DNA of 64,000 nt from Mallotus nudiflorus. Taxonomy: Eukaryota > Streptophyta > Magnoliopsida > Malpighiales > Euphorbiaceae. How positions within the stretch are numbered: position 1 is the stretch's first letter; each line of letters begins with the position of its first letter. A model generated the notes under the pieces. That model did not search any database, was not told the DNA's origin, and saw only the letters and a program-made list of their open reading frames with translations. The position numbers and the translations under genes were made by a program. Of this stretch, positions 13,001 to 26,661 are shown one piece after another. The stretch covers positions 1,253,501 through 1,317,500 of the forward strand of contig CANTUR010000009.1 of NCBI GenBank assembly GCA_947683625.1, in the 5' to 3' direction.

Positions 13001-14335
13001 ATTTAAATAAAATTACCAACTTTTGTGTAAAGTAGAATGGAGAGGTTTTCAAAAGAATTTTTATAAATATTTGCAATAATGTAATTTTATTACAATAGTT
13101 TAACTCTGGATTGTTGAGTATTGGCTGGGTTAAACTATGAATATTAGTTTGGTTAAAATTCAATTAACCAAAAAAAAAAAATTCAAACTGACTGAAATTA
13201 ATTCTAGTTTAATATGATTAAAAATATTCAAATTCCAAATAAATTTGTTCAGTTTGATTTAACTTAAGGGAATAAAATTTTTATTAGTGAGTTATTGTAT
13301 ACATATTATCTTAGAGAAATTTATATATAAATAATAGGATTACAAATAAAAATATTGTTATAGACACATTATTAATGAGATATATTTTAAATAATACTAA
13401 AAGATAAATAAAAATATTAAAAATTAAAAAATCCAACAAATCGGTTTGCGTAAAACTCTTTATTTTGATTTGATTTAATTAATAATTTGTAAAAATTTAA
13501 TTATTCAATTAATATCAATTCGGTTCGACCTCACCCCTAGTTTTTAAGCATTGGAGTTGAGAATTCACAGGTGAAGTAAAATTATGAGACAATTGATTTT
13601 TTTTTTTTTTGGGTAGAAAATTGAATTAATTTTAAAATTATGAGACATTTGAATTAATTTTCTTTACTCATTTTTATAGGATAAGTATAATTTTAATTCA
13701 TATGATTTTGCCTTTTGATAAAATTAGTACTGCAGTTTTGTAGTGACATTTAAGTTTCTATATTTTATATTTCATATACTTTAATACACTTCTAAAAATA
13801 TTATTTAAAATATATATTTTAATGTTAAAAGAATATACATTTTTAATAGTAATTTTTTTATATTAAATGATATGATATTCAGCTAATTACAACAAACTCA
13901 AAATAAATGAAGTTTAAATGTATTTTTAAATTTTACTATGAATCAAAGAAATAATTTTTAAAATAAATTCATAATATTTTAAAAATAACCAATTAATTAG
14001 ATAGCTCATATATTATTTATAAAATAATTTTTTTTGTTGAAATTTAATATTATATTAATATTTTTTCATAAAATAATAATAATATTAGTTAATATGATGC
14101 TAATGTGTATAAAAAATGAAAATCAAATACTTAAAAAATTATAGAATGTTTAAAAGGTAAAATCACAAAGATTTAATTTGTATGAGTAAATTATATGGAT
14201 GCTTACTAAATTTTGTACTTGATTACTATTTGGGTACAAAATTTTAATGAGATTTTTTTATAAATAGATCAAACACTAAAAATATTATTAAAAGTCATAT
14301 TGACTAAAAATATTTTAAAAATTAACTTCTCTAAT

Positions 14336-14740
14336 TTTTTTTTTCAAATATGAACCACTTTCATTTTCTCTTTTATTTTAAGATATTGTCTTCTTTTTTC
14401 TTCAAGATTTTTTATCAACATTTTTTTTTTACTGTCTTTATTTTTTTCAACATTATTTTTGCTAAATATTTTTTTCCTATTTTTAAGGTACTATTTTTTA
14501 TCAATTTTTTTTACTCAATATTTTTTTCTACTACCTTCATTTTTGTTCTCAATGTTTTTTTACTATTTTCATTTTTTTCTCAATTTTTTTCATGTTCAGA
14601 ATTTTTTTTTTATTTTGAAAGCACTCTCAACATTTTATTTTTTTTCTTCAACATTTTTTATTTATTTTTAAGGTACTTTCTTTATCTTTTTTTTCTCAAC
14701 GTTTTTTTTCTCAACATTTTTCTCTTCAAAATTTTTTTTA
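14336..14740. repeat. T-rich minisatellite-like tract
   Basis: Repeated T-runs broken by CAACATTTTT-like and TTTTCTTCA-like pieces, with irregular spacing of roughly 30-60 bp. Open frames across it encode almost only Phe, Ile, Leu and Tyr and are composition artefacts. Confidence 0.6.
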
Positions 14741-17700
14741 AATGAATAATTATGAACTAAATATCTTCAATTTTTGTAAAGTAATAAATATCTTAAAATA
14801 TTGTAACAACAAGCAATAAACAAAATTTTTCCCTTTTATATTCTTAAGAAATAAAGATTTTATATATTTTTTATTTTGATTTGTTTATTAAAATGTCTAA
14901 CAAATTTTTTTCAAAAAAAATTATCTTAAATTTATTAATGATCAATATGTAACATGTTTATAATTTTTATGGTGTATTTGTAACAAAAAAAACCAAAAGA
15001 TAAAAAAAAAAAACAACAATTCTTAAAAAAACAACAACAATGCTGAAATACAAAAGTAACAATAAGAAAATAACAAAAAAATAATAATATAAAAAATAAG
15101 CAACAATAAACAACAACAACAAACAATAAAAATATAATTCTTTGAGTCATAATTAGAAATAAAATGATATCATAGTTAATGAAATATAAATTTATAATTC
15201 TTATAATAATATAAAAAAATTCTACAAAATTCTAATAATAATAACTACTTTTGAAACAAATTATATTCACTGTTTATGAAAAAAATTTATATATAATTTT
15301 TAAATAAAATTCATTGAAAAAAATATATTTAAATTAATTAATTTTTAATTTTATAAGATTCAAATCGAGGTTAACTCTTAAGTTAAAAAAAAAAATCAAA
15401 ATCAAAACACAAAAAAAACGTAAAAAATGAGAGCCACTTTGGAGAAATAGACGCCCTTTTCATACTTCAGGACACACAGCGCACAAGCTGAAAATTGTAT
15501 TTATCCTTTTTTTTTAATAGTACTATTTGTTAGCGTATCATCATCCATTTCAAAGGTCAAAGGTTTGAAAAGTATGTATGGCGTCTGCTATTAAACAAGC
15601 GTCCCAATAACATGGCAGACAATGTTTTATGCCAACCATAATGTAGCATTGAATTGAACTTTGGTTGAAAAAAAAAAAAAAATTTGAATTCAATAATTTT
15701 TCATTTATTACATTTCATGTCTTATTAATTGTATAATAAAACCATTTTCAATTTTAAATAAAATGAAAATAATACACTATAAAAATTAAATACTTTAACT
15801 TATTGATATTTTTAAAAAAGTTATATATTTAACGCTTTCTTTTAAAATTAAAAAGATAAAAATCCGATGTTTTAAAGAAAATTAATTTACTGTTATTTAA
15901 TTATAAAATTTTAATTCATATAATTTGTTTTTTAATTTAAATTAAATTATGCTGTAGGAATAATTATTTAAGTTAGCATAAAGATGTTGCAGCATTTATC
16001 CAATAGAAAGACAAAAACTGTCTTTTTCTTTTTTTTATAGATAAGTTGGGCAATTGCCAGAATTATTATATTAAATTAATGTCAAAAGGAAATATTGAAA
16101 AAGGGTAGGAGTAGCCAAAGAGACAAGCAAAGCGCTCACCGTGGCTTCCAAAGGAATGGGGCCCAAAAATTTGTCATTTTGAATGCTTATTATTTGATTT
16201 TTTTGGTCAAATGTTCTTTGGGTATTTTAAAATGCTCTTCCAAAATATAATGTTGACATTGTAAGCATGGGGATAATAATTTCAAATTTTTTATAAGTTT
16301 TTAAGTTTAATATTTAATTTATTAGTAAGAAGTTCTAAAAATTTCCAAAAATATTCTTATTAATTCTCTCTATCAGTACTTAAAATTATGTTTTGCTTAA
16401 TATTTATATTTTAGTTCTTAAAACAATAGTGTAAATAAAGGGATAACTTTTTTAGACGAAAATCAATATTTGCTTTTTATATGTTGATAAAATTAGTCTT
16501 AATTTGGTTTTTAAATGTTTTCAAATTTGATGAGAATAGTTTAGTCAGTATTTTTGAAATTTAAAATTTTATATTCAAAAAATAGATAATTTTAAATAAA
16601 AATAAAATTGTTTTATTTTATTTATTATCAATTTAAATAAATATATAAAGATTCATATATAAATATGTTATAAAAAAATTCTTACTTATAATATAATAAA
16701 TTTTGGATATAAATTATGATTAATATTTAAAATTAATATTCTTATTATTTGTTTAATTTATATAGTCTTGCGTAATCTCTAATACGTGTAAAAAATCTAT
16801 TATGCATATAAGATTATAAATAGAGGGACATATTTTTGGAAATGTATTGATAAAAATAGTTATTATTAGGTTTTCAAAAGTTTTTAAAATTGATGAAGAT
16901 GGTTTTGATTTGTGTTTTAAAATTCAAATTTTTATATTTAAAAAATAGATAGATTTAAATAAAATAGAATAATTGTATTATCAAATTTAAATAAATACAT
17001 AAATTCTTAAATTAGTGTAAGATTCATATCCATTTGATTATATTATAGATAAAACAATATTACCCTTTTAAATACAATATTAATTTTTTTATTTGTAATT
17101 ATATGATATTTTTATTTTTCATACATAATGTTTAACAAAATAATTATTGTAAATATATGAACAATTTAAAACAATTATTTTTATGTTAGTATTATTTTTT
17201 TTTTATAGTAAACCTTAAAATTTAATATACATTTTACAAGATTCATTATTAATAATATATATATTATTTAGTATTAACAATTTATTCTATTCATATTATA
17301 ATAATCTATAATTGTGTAATAAAAAAATAAAATAAATTATACATTTAATAAATATGTTAACCACGTACCATACATGTGAGGAAAGAATATTTTTTTTAAA
17401 TATATAATTTAAATATTTTAAAATCTAATTACGTTTATTAAAATTTTATAAAAATTACAAAATATTTAGATTGTAGATAAACATTCAATGAAATAAGATG
17501 AAATATAAGTCAAATTTTACAAAATCCGAACCAAGGTCAATAATTAAACTTCAAATAGAATATCTAGATGAGAATTTTTAAGTTTTAAGTTGACTTTTTT
17601 ATTATAATATAAATCACAATTAAAATGGAATAAATTATGTACACAAAAATATCATATTTAAAAAAAAACTTCTTTATAACTCATATATTATTTATATTAA

Positions 17701-18907
17701 TATGAAAGTAACTCAACTTAAGTTATAAAAATTAAAATCATTTTCTATCCATTTACTAAAATATTTGAGTAGAATTCGATATCATTAAATTGGGTTGAAT
17801 TGGTATATATTCATTATAGTAAATAAAATTATTAATTTTAACTGGAAGTATAAATGAGAGATTTTTATGACAATTTTCTGGTGTATTTCTAATATTGTTG
17901 ATGTTAAGTATTCTTAAATTGAAATTAAAAATGAAGTTTTAAGTATTAAAATCAATAATTAAACTACAAACAATAATATATAAAGTAAATTTAGAGAATA
18001 TTCAAGAGTTAACCAATTTCTTTAATTTCTTTAGGGATAACAACATTTTTTTCTTTTATAACTTTTATCATTTTTTCTATGAAGTTATATATACAAATAA
18101 TTTTTTTTTTACAATTAAGTTTTATAAGTTTTAAAAAGTCTTTCCGTTAGTCAAGTCAATTTTTTGTTAGTCACTCCTTAAAATTAAACTTCTCTTTTAC
18201 ATTTTAGTTTTAAAAATTTTAAAAATATCATTTTATATTTAAAAAAATATTTTTTACTTATGATTTATTTTATTGTCACGACTCGAACCCAAAAAGGGTA
18301 CGTGACCGATACTAGGGAATGAAAATATATAAAATACTCGAAACTCATAGTAAGCCTTAACGAAAATTTCAATAAAATAAAACGATAATACAATGACATA
18401 ATTTAAATAAAAATAAAAAGCACAAATATATTAAAATTCAATACAAACTTAGATAATATATTTGATAATAATGTTCAGTCCAATTTTTTATAATTTATAA
18501 TTTAAACTATTTAATTTTATTAAAACCATCTTTTACTTATATGAGGTAATTAAACTCATTAAATACTATATAAAATATAATTAGCTTCCTTAAATCATTT
18601 TATAAGAAAACTAGGTAGAACTCCAGTTCACAAATCTAATATTCTTTTAACTCTCTTATAATTAAAAGATTGTTGGTTCCTGAAAGTAAAGCATCAATCG
18701 AGCTACCAGCCACAGTCAATTCACTTAAACCAATATTTACTGACGGTTTTCGAGAGCAAAACACCATCGAGCTACCAGCCCTATTATTATATAATCACGC
18801 CCGAGAGCAAAGCATCATCAACCCACATACATTCACCACTTACTCTTAATTCTACCGGTGTGCATACGGTATTGATGAAACCAATTAGGTAACCTGTTCT
18901 ACCGTAG

Positions 18908-19094
18908 TTTATTTAAAATAAATAATTATAAATAAATAAGAAATATTACAATAAATTAAAATAAAATTTACTAATTATGTGAAAATTTAACATAAATATA
19001 CTAATATAACTATAGCAATAATAGGAGAATATAATTTAAATAGATATTCTTATAATAATATAATTCTTTAATAAATTATCCTATTTATCAAAAT

Positions 19095-19131
<37 letters not shown>

Positions 19132-19375
19132 AAGATAAATATGCTAATATTTAAAGATAAACAAGAAAGATATATATTTAAATAATTATAAATAAACAAA
19201 AAAAATTACAATAAATTAAAATAAAATTTACTAATCATATGAAATTTTAATATAAATATACTAATATAACCATAGCAATAATAGGAGAATATAATTTAAA
19301 TAGATATTCTTATAATAATATAATTTTTTAATAAATTCTCCTATTTATCAAAATCAATATATATATTTCAATTAT
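18908..19375. repeat. ~200-bp tandem duplication inside LTR copy B
   Basis: The block from about 18908 to 19100 (marker: gcaataataggagaatata) recurs at about 19175-19365 with few differences, separated by an AT microsatellite at about 19098-19128. The other family copies do not obviously carry it, so it looks private to this copy. Confidence 0.8.
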
Positions 19376-19972
19376 TAACTTACAAGTTGAATGCGCTCCT
19401 TTGCATAGTCGCGCTCGACCCGACCTGTCGACTCAACTAGAGGCACGACTAAAGAAAAAAAATAAATAAAAATGGAATTCCTACAATTTCTAGATTTTTA
19501 AGGAAAGACTCGATTAAAATACGATTCTACTAAAATAGACCTAATGTAATGTTTTACGAGAAATCTATCGAAAATTCAACAGAATGTTCTTTGTAAAATG
19601 GATATCTTTTTATAAAAGTAGAGTCAACGCTGCACAGAAAAATACTTCAAATAACCGCAACAACTCCAAATCTCGGGTTGGGCCCCCAAACTATACTTTA
19701 TACTCAACTAAAAATCAATTTAAAAAATCACAATATAAATCAATAAAATTTCATTTAAATATCAAAATTAATTTATTTACACAAATAAAGCATAAAATAT
19801 ATTTATTTATAAAATAATTAATAAAATTCACATTAAAATCAATTTTTGTTATAAAGGTCCTTATTCAAATTTCTTGAAATTAATTAGCATTTACTTATCA
19901 AAAATTAAATAAATCATTCAATTATATAATTAAGCAACCAAAACTCTTTTAAATCTTAAAAATCATACATAC

Positions 19973-21952
19973 TGTAGGCGGCGGGGTTGGTGACGCGCCC
20001 AAGTGTTGGTGACCACGATACTATGCAAGCTAGGGCTCACTAGAAAATACATAATGGGTTTGGTGCCCAAAATAGAGATTGAGTCGCCACTTGGATAAAA
20101 GCCGGGACACACTGTACAACAACTGGATTCCACGGACGTTTCCAGAAGTCGTTATCAGAGATTGAGTTTGGAAACTGGGTATAAGCTTTTAGAATGTCCA
20201 CCCAACCTTACGGTTGGTCTTTGTGTGTTTTGTATTTTATTACCTTTGATTATTAAATTATTGCCTTATTAACATGCTGATCGTGATTGGTTTACAATTT
20301 TAGATTTTATCTCAAGTTTGCACATTAGTCCCATTTTATGCTTATATCCTTAGCATTCAATCACAAATAAATGAAATAAAAAATAATAATTTACAACCAT
20401 TCATTCCAAATAAAAGGGGAGAAGGATTAAAGATTGCAACTTTTAGTGTAAATAAACGTAAAAAAAATACTGAAAATAAACCATATATAAGCAAAAAATA
20501 AACTAATTAATTATACAAACTAAAACTCTCTAAAAATGATAAATAAAATAATCATCTAGTGATTAAAAATCACCAAATAATTCCTGCGAAAAATACGAGT
20601 TAGTTCTATCTTACAAACAACAATAATATTTACAAATCATCAACAAACAATATTCACAAAAATAAATAAAAATAACTCACAAAATAATCCACTAAATAAC
20701 ATAACAATATGACATGGAAACAATATTGATCAACATGGTAATCATGCATAAAATCAATAAATATAACAAATTAAACAAGGAATTTATGCTAAATATGCAA
20801 GATAAGAATTAAAAATTAAGGCAGAAACATGCAAAATTATGGTCAAGAGGCGACACTTGCCTCTTCAAAGAGTCGTTGCCTCATCACGAAGAGGCGAACC
20901 CATCACCTCCTTAATAGAGGTAGGAACAATCTACATTTCTTAAATCCTAAAAAACTTAATGATCATACAAATAAATAAGAAACAGACACAAATATACAAA
21001 TATCAACAATCAATATTCAGTATCTCATGCAATCATGCTTCTCTATGAAATTAAATAATTAATATAGCTCAATAAAACACACAAAATAGCAACAAATCAA
21101 AGCATTTAACGAAGATGAAGAACTTAAAGCTTAAAAATAGGGAGACTCACTAACTTGGACTAGCTGATGATCCTAACTAAGCCCTTAGAGCTTGGTTGAT
21201 GGGTTAGTGGCTTTGAATGCAAGGAGATCCCTTCCTCTTCTCAAAGGAGTCAAGTCTTCTAAGCTTCCAAGTCTTTTCCTCTTCTTTTTTTCCCTTTCTC
21301 CTTTTTCTTTTCTTCTTCCTTTCTCCCTTTGTTCCTTTCTCCTTTTTCCAGATGTTTTTTCTTCAGGTTGCCCCCCTCAAATTGCCAACCTTTTTTTTCT
21401 CATGCCCCTACATCCTATTTTAAAGCCTCTCACCCTCTCCCTTTTTTCAATTTCCCCAAAACTCATTCTCACCCTCTCCCCTTTCCTTTTTTCATTCCCC
21501 AGACTTTTTCCCTACTTTTTTCCTTTCTTTTTACATTCAAAAGTAACTAAATCTTCAGCAAGTGAGATTCCAACCACTACCATTGATAGTATTTAATGCT
21601 GTAGAGGGTGGGTGTAAAGAGACGACGCCTCATCGGTAGAGGGTGGGTGTGAAGAGGCAATGTCTCTTTGATGAGGTGTCGCCTCACTGATGTTTGGGGT
21701 GAAGAGGCAACGCCTCTTTGTTGAGGCGATCACCTCTTCACCAAGGCTAGGTTAGGGCCTTTGGGCTAAAAGGCGATGAGCTAAGGCTTTTAGCTTAATT
21801 TTGGGCTTAGATATGTTATTTGTAGGGTTGACTCAATGTTTGGGCTTTCCGAGTCAATTTTAAAGAAGTCTCAGGCTCCCCTTGCATTCAAAACTCGAAC
21901 TTTCTCATCATCGGACTTTTGTTACAGGCCGATCAAACTGATAGTGTCCACA
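19973..21952 (+). mobile_element. Nested solo LTR of a second family
   Basis: Begins TGTAGGCGGCGGGG and ends AGTGTCCACA. It is flanked by the exact 5-bp duplication CATAC at 19968-19972 and 21953-21957, and sits inside LTR copy B, so it is the younger insertion. Length 1980 bp. The 5' part has a motif often seen in plant Ty3/gypsy LTRs (gagtcgccacttgg). The 3' part has a pyrimidine-rich leader-like stretch (21230-21540), then a cluster of GAGGC...GCCTC palindromes. No internal coding region. Frames across the pyrimidine tract are not genes. Confidence 0.87.
21616..21745. repeat. Cluster of GAGGC/GCCTC inverted motifs in the nested LTR
   Basis: At least five short imperfect palindromes of the form GAGGCnnnGCCTC with variants occur in 130 bp; the clearest is AAGAGGCAACGCCTCTT at 21702-21718. 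Two related pairs lie upstream at about 20845-20905 in the same LTR. They could be hairpins or protein-binding sites; the function is unknown. Confidence 0.6.
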
Positions 21953-23034
21953 CATACTATTTTATTCAGATATTATTGCGATAATTACTCATAATTAGTT
22001 AAAAATAGGAACAAATTCATAAAAATTATTTTAATAGTATTTATTACTAAAAAATTACCCAAAACATCATAAATCACTATAATTTCAATTAAAACATAAA
22101 ATTTACCAATTTATACTAATTTTCCCAAAAATTCATTTTTGACATAAATATTTGAAAATTTGTAATAAAAATTTGGTGCATAATTTTAATAAACTTTCTT
22201 AACAAAACTTGCTTAAAATAACTAGTAGAATTTATTAAAAAAATAAAAAAAAATTTGGCTTGAGAATAGTATCGTGAACAATAACCCAAGACCTAAAAAT
22301 TCATAAAAATTATTTTTGGAAACCTTACGATGCATACAATAATCAGTTCTAAAGAACATACATCAAATAAAATCAAATTAAGCTTCAATTTTGTAATTTA
22401 ATAAAAATTTTCAAATTAAAAATTCGTGAAATTAGAGTTGTTATAGGTTAAATTTCTTGAAATTCATCAAGGATTATCGAAGCCCCGGGTTGAGAGATTC
22501 AATTTGAGCCCAAGAACGACTGGAGAAGTCACCGGTCTTCTCCTTAATTTTCAGCACCTCGCGAATTCAAAAGAATAAGGAGGAAAAGGAGCTCCGGTGA
22601 CCACTGCAGCTTCTGGCTGTGGTCAGGAGTTCTGTTGTTGGCGGCGTGACATGCTAGCAATAGCGGATGGTGGCGAACAGTGGTGGTGGATGGTGTTGCA
22701 CGCGGGAGGAAGAAAAAGAAGAAAGAAAGAAAGAAAGAGAAAGGAAAAGAAAAAGAAAAAGAAAATCTTTTTTATGTATTTTTTTATTATAAAAGTATAA
22801 AGGATAAAATACTATAATTTATTAAACAATAAATTTATTTTCAATTAATTTTAATCATAAAATATAATAATTTGTACTCAAATACTCAAATAAATACTAA
22901 AATTAAATTATTATTGTTAAAATAATATTTAACCCCAAAATAAAATATAAAATATAAAATAAAAATAATTATTAACACTGTATATTTCAAAATTAAATTT
23001 CTTAATTTAATACATAAAATTTCAGGTTTTTACA

Positions 23035-24190
23035 TTTATTATTTAACTTGCGTAATAACTATATAACTCACTGGAATAATACCAAAAAATTTCTTAAATT
23101 ACTAGTTTAATTAATGATGTCAAATGAAATTAACTAAATATTTTAATTATTTTTAAATATATAAAATTAATATATCATAGCAACCCAGTATTGGGCATAC
23201 CAAATGGAGCTTCATGATGACAATTAGGCCGCTGTTTCAAATCATAAAATGAAAGTTTTAAAGAAATCTCATTACCCTCAACAAATGTATCTTGCTAAAA
23301 GAGCATCCAAAAAACCACATAGACTCAATTTATGAAAAGTTTTGTAATTCTGCTATTTAATTATAGCATAAGAGTCCATTTTCCGTTTTTTTATCATTTG
23401 TTGGAGGCTTTTTTCTTTTTTTGGTCTTTGTATATCTTTTTTTTTTTTTATCTTTAATAAATCTTAAACTTCAGAATGATTTCTAAACACCAATCTTTCA
23501 TTTAAAAAATTAATATATCATAAATGAATAATTTTTTTATAAGGAAAAAACTCAATTAATTTTATCAAATTTTTAAATAATTTTTTTAACTCAATGAAAT
23601 TAAAATAGATAATTTTTTATAATGAATATTTGAGCAATTAAATAAGTGAGCATATGTGTTTTTAAAATAGTTTAACATAAAGAAACATTTTTTTTTTGAA
23701 AATATCTAATTCAATAGATATTTGAAATCTAGCACAAATTATAATATTGACATAAATGAGTAAATATTTTTAATTTTTAATATTTTGTATTATTTTTAAT
23801 GAGTTAATACAATTATTATGACAATTAAATAATGTAATAAATTATAAATAAAAAATATTTATTTAACATATAATTTTTTTAAGTTTTAGGATTGAAATGT
23901 AAAAAACAAGTTTAATTTTAATGGTTAATTAATGAAAAATTGGTTTAACTAACAGAGAGGATCAATAAAAAGTTTTTTTAAAACGTATATAACTTAATTG
24001 TAAATAAAATTACTTGTAGAACTTAATTGAAAAAAAAAATATTATAGGACTAAAAATGTTATTATTCTATTTCTTTAAAATGGAAAGAAAAGATAAATAT
24101 CAAATATTTAATCCATTACGTGTTTAATTTATTTATATTATAAATGAAAGTATACTGTTAAAATTGCTCAACTTTACGTAAATTCACCAT
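23035..24190. other. AT-rich intergenic DNA
   Basis: No gene, no bounded repeat recognised. Some T-runs and A-runs only. Confidence 0.6.
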
Positions 24191-24767
24191 TTAATTATTT
24201 CTTTTTTGGTTAAAATAGATTAAAATGCTTTGTGTGCAAGAGTTTGTACAAAAGATTTTAGATTTGACAACAGAATAAGAACATATGAACACAAACTCCA
24301 GAGAATTATTGACATAAGAGAGATTAAGAGAAATAAAACAACCACCACCATACCCATAAGACAAAGAAAAAGAGATGGCCACTGGAAACACTGATACTAT
24401 GACACCGTGAAAAGTCGATAAGTACAACAATGCCGATCATGAACAGGAATGGAAAAGTTTGAAATCTGACTGATCAACCAGACAAACTTATTACTATCCG
24501 TCGTGAGCTGATGTGAGTGACTTGACGCATCTTGAACAAACGAAAATTCATTTTACTACCAAGTGGTTGCGTTTTCTCTTGATCAATCAAACCCCTAAAA
24601 AGAATAAAAATCATCCAAGGATGATAGAAAAAGCCCAGGAAAGGTATATAAAAAGTTATTTCAAAGACTAAACTATAGATACTAGATCTAGGTAATATAT
24701 AGACAAAGGAAAGAAGGAACCAATTTTCGGCTAAAATCGCTGGAAATTTGACCATTTTTTAATGGCA
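24191..24767 (-). other. Unrecognised block of more ordinary composition
   Basis: This 0.6-kb stretch is less AT-biased than its surroundings. On the minus strand it holds two hydrophobic open frames (24755-24474 and 24430-24191) of 93 and 79 codons. Neither has a domain I recognise. It could be a decayed 3' end of a gene or part of an untranslated region. I assign no function. Confidence 0.3.
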
Positions 24768-25273
24768 TAATGAATCCATAAGTCCTATAAGTTTTCAAAA
24801 ATTACAATCAAGTTCAAAAAAAAACTTTTATTTATTGAGTCTTAAAAGCATTTAAATGTTATTACGTTAGTCCTAATCCATTAAATCAAACAAAATTTAC
24901 TTATGTGTCATTTAGACCCTACCAATTTGAGACACATATACAACCAACTCACACCTTTTATTCCATGTCATCATCCCCATTTTCTTCCTCCCTAAGTTCA
25001 CTGTTTAACACTGCCCACCACCGATACCACTCACCGCCGACATTACCAACACCACTCACCGCTGACATTACCAACACCACTCAACATCAACGTCCATTGC
25101 CGGTACATGTAATACCCTATATATTTACTTAAATCAAAAGGGGTATTTTTATCAAATCATATTATTAATAATTACTTTTCTTCATCATATTATATTATAT
25201 GTATGTTAATATTATTTAGAGTATTAATATGTGTGAGTATTATTATTTACTTATTATCTAGGATTACATTGTC

Positions 25274-25316
<43 letters not shown>
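25274..25316. repeat. (ATT)n microsatellite
   Basis: About 14 ATT units inside solo LTR copy C. Confidence 0.95.
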
Positions 25317-26623
25317 GCTATTTTAAATGATATTAAATTTTATGGCTATGCATGTGTGCCTATGGATAAATATATATATGTGTGTATTTATAGATATATA
25401 TAAGTAGGGTTAATTATTATATGTGTATGTATATTGGTAGGTTGTATAATATATATGTATGTATGTATATGTATATATATTTATACATGTATATATTTAT
25501 ATGTTATAGTATAAAGTATATATATATATATACCCATCAAAGCCCCAAACCCAAATAACCACCGTCCTCCTCCGTCACCATCACCGCCCTCCTCTCTTTG
25601 TGCAGCTGCCTCCCACCGTCGAGACTCCATTTCCGCAGCGAGTTGAAGCTTCCTGGTTGCTGCTGCTGCTGCCTTCTCCTTCCTCGTGATAGGACTCCTT
25701 TCTCCCCGTCAGACAGCAAGCTCTCTCTCCCTGCGCGCGTGACAACACATCCTGCCAGCTGAATCTCCGCTTGCCATTGTTGTCCACCTCGCCTGTGCTG
25801 CTTGATCTCCTCCATTTCTCCCGGCGACAACAAGCTTTCCTCCTCTTCTCCCTCGTCCTGCTGACAGTGAGTAACGCTCACTTGGTCCTTCCTTCCTTCG
25901 ATTTCTTTGCTTGATTTTAGTGGATCCTAGGTTAGTTAGAGTTGTTTAGTATGTTTTGAAGTTGGTTTTAATGTTTTTGAAACTTTTGGTAATTAGTTAA
26001 ATTTCCAAAAATTATTTAATATTTAATTGGCTTTATTTGATAATTATTTAGGTATAATTCATAACTAGGATGGTTATTAATAATTATTTTTGAGTGAAAC
26101 AAATTTTATTGAAATTTTTAGGAATTATTGCAAATTTGGTAGAATTTTTGAAAATGTTAGTAATATTTTGTTAATTTTCGAAAATTATAGTTAAAAATTG
26201 TGAAATTTTGATAAATGAGGTTATTGGTGAATGTTATAAATTTTAGAACTCGAATTATAATTTTTGAGATTTTATTACTATTTTTATAAATATTTTTGAG
26301 TTTATGTAAAATGTGATTTTTAGGTTAAATAATATTTTTGGGAGAAAATTTTTTTGGTTGATTAAATGTTTTAATTATATTAGGAGGAATTATTTTGAGA
26401 AAAATAAGTTTTATATGATTAGATAATTTTAAGGAATTATTTTAGTATAAATAGCACATTGTGTAAATTATGTATTTTAAGGGGGTAAAAAATGTAATTT
26501 TACACTAAATATGATAAATATATATTTTAATTAGTTTTATTAATATTTAAAGGGTTTAGACAATTTTTATAAATTAATTGATATTTTTACTCAAGTAGTG
26601 TAAATTTTAAATATTAAATTTCA

Positions 26624-26661
<38 letters not shown>

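Larger units (their letters stand above)
12590..18273. other. AT-rich intergenic DNA with low-complexity blocks
   Basis: No gene. Contents seen: a 45-bp direct duplication at about 12600-12690 (gggataggattgac twice), an (AT)n microsatellite, a T-rich minisatellite at about 14336-14740 that gives a phenylalanine-rich artefact frame, a CAA-rich block at 14990-15130, a block at 15480-16270 resembling 29710-31250, and a diverged tandem pair at about 16470-16640 and 16845-17010. Confidence 0.6.
18274..23034 (+). mobile_element. Solo LTR, TGTCACGAC family, copy B (interrupted)
   Basis: Begins TGTCACGACTCGAACCC and ends CAGGTTTTTACA. It is flanked by the exact 5-bp target-site duplication TTTAT at 18269-18273 and 23035-23039. 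Ordered blocks match the other three copies: the ACGTGACCGATACTAGGG block, the TACCGGTGTGCATACGG block near 18855, a GCGCTCGACC-type block near 19410, and a GC-rich block at 22440-22720. Total length is 4761 bp, of which 1985 bp is a later LTR insertion with its 5-bp duplication (19973-21957), leaving 2776 bp. No gag or pol is present. It also contains a ~200-bp tandem duplication at about 18908-19375. Confidence 0.88.

Noticed and set aside
14350..14745. 131-codon Phe/Leu-rich frame looking like a membrane protein
   Set aside because: It lies wholly in a T-rich minisatellite; composition artefact.
21192..21596. 134-codon Ser/Phe/Pro-rich frame
   Set aside because: It is the pyrimidine-rich part of the nested solo LTR; no domain, and bounded by LTR features.
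24905..25132. 75-codon Ser/Thr/His/Pro-rich frame
   Set aside because: Encoded by trinucleotide-rich sequence inside the inverted-repeat element and cut by an LTR; no domain.
25537..25881. 114-codon minus-strand frame with Gln and Glu runs
   Set aside because: Lies in the GC-rich block of solo LTR copy C; the other LTR copies do not keep the frame.
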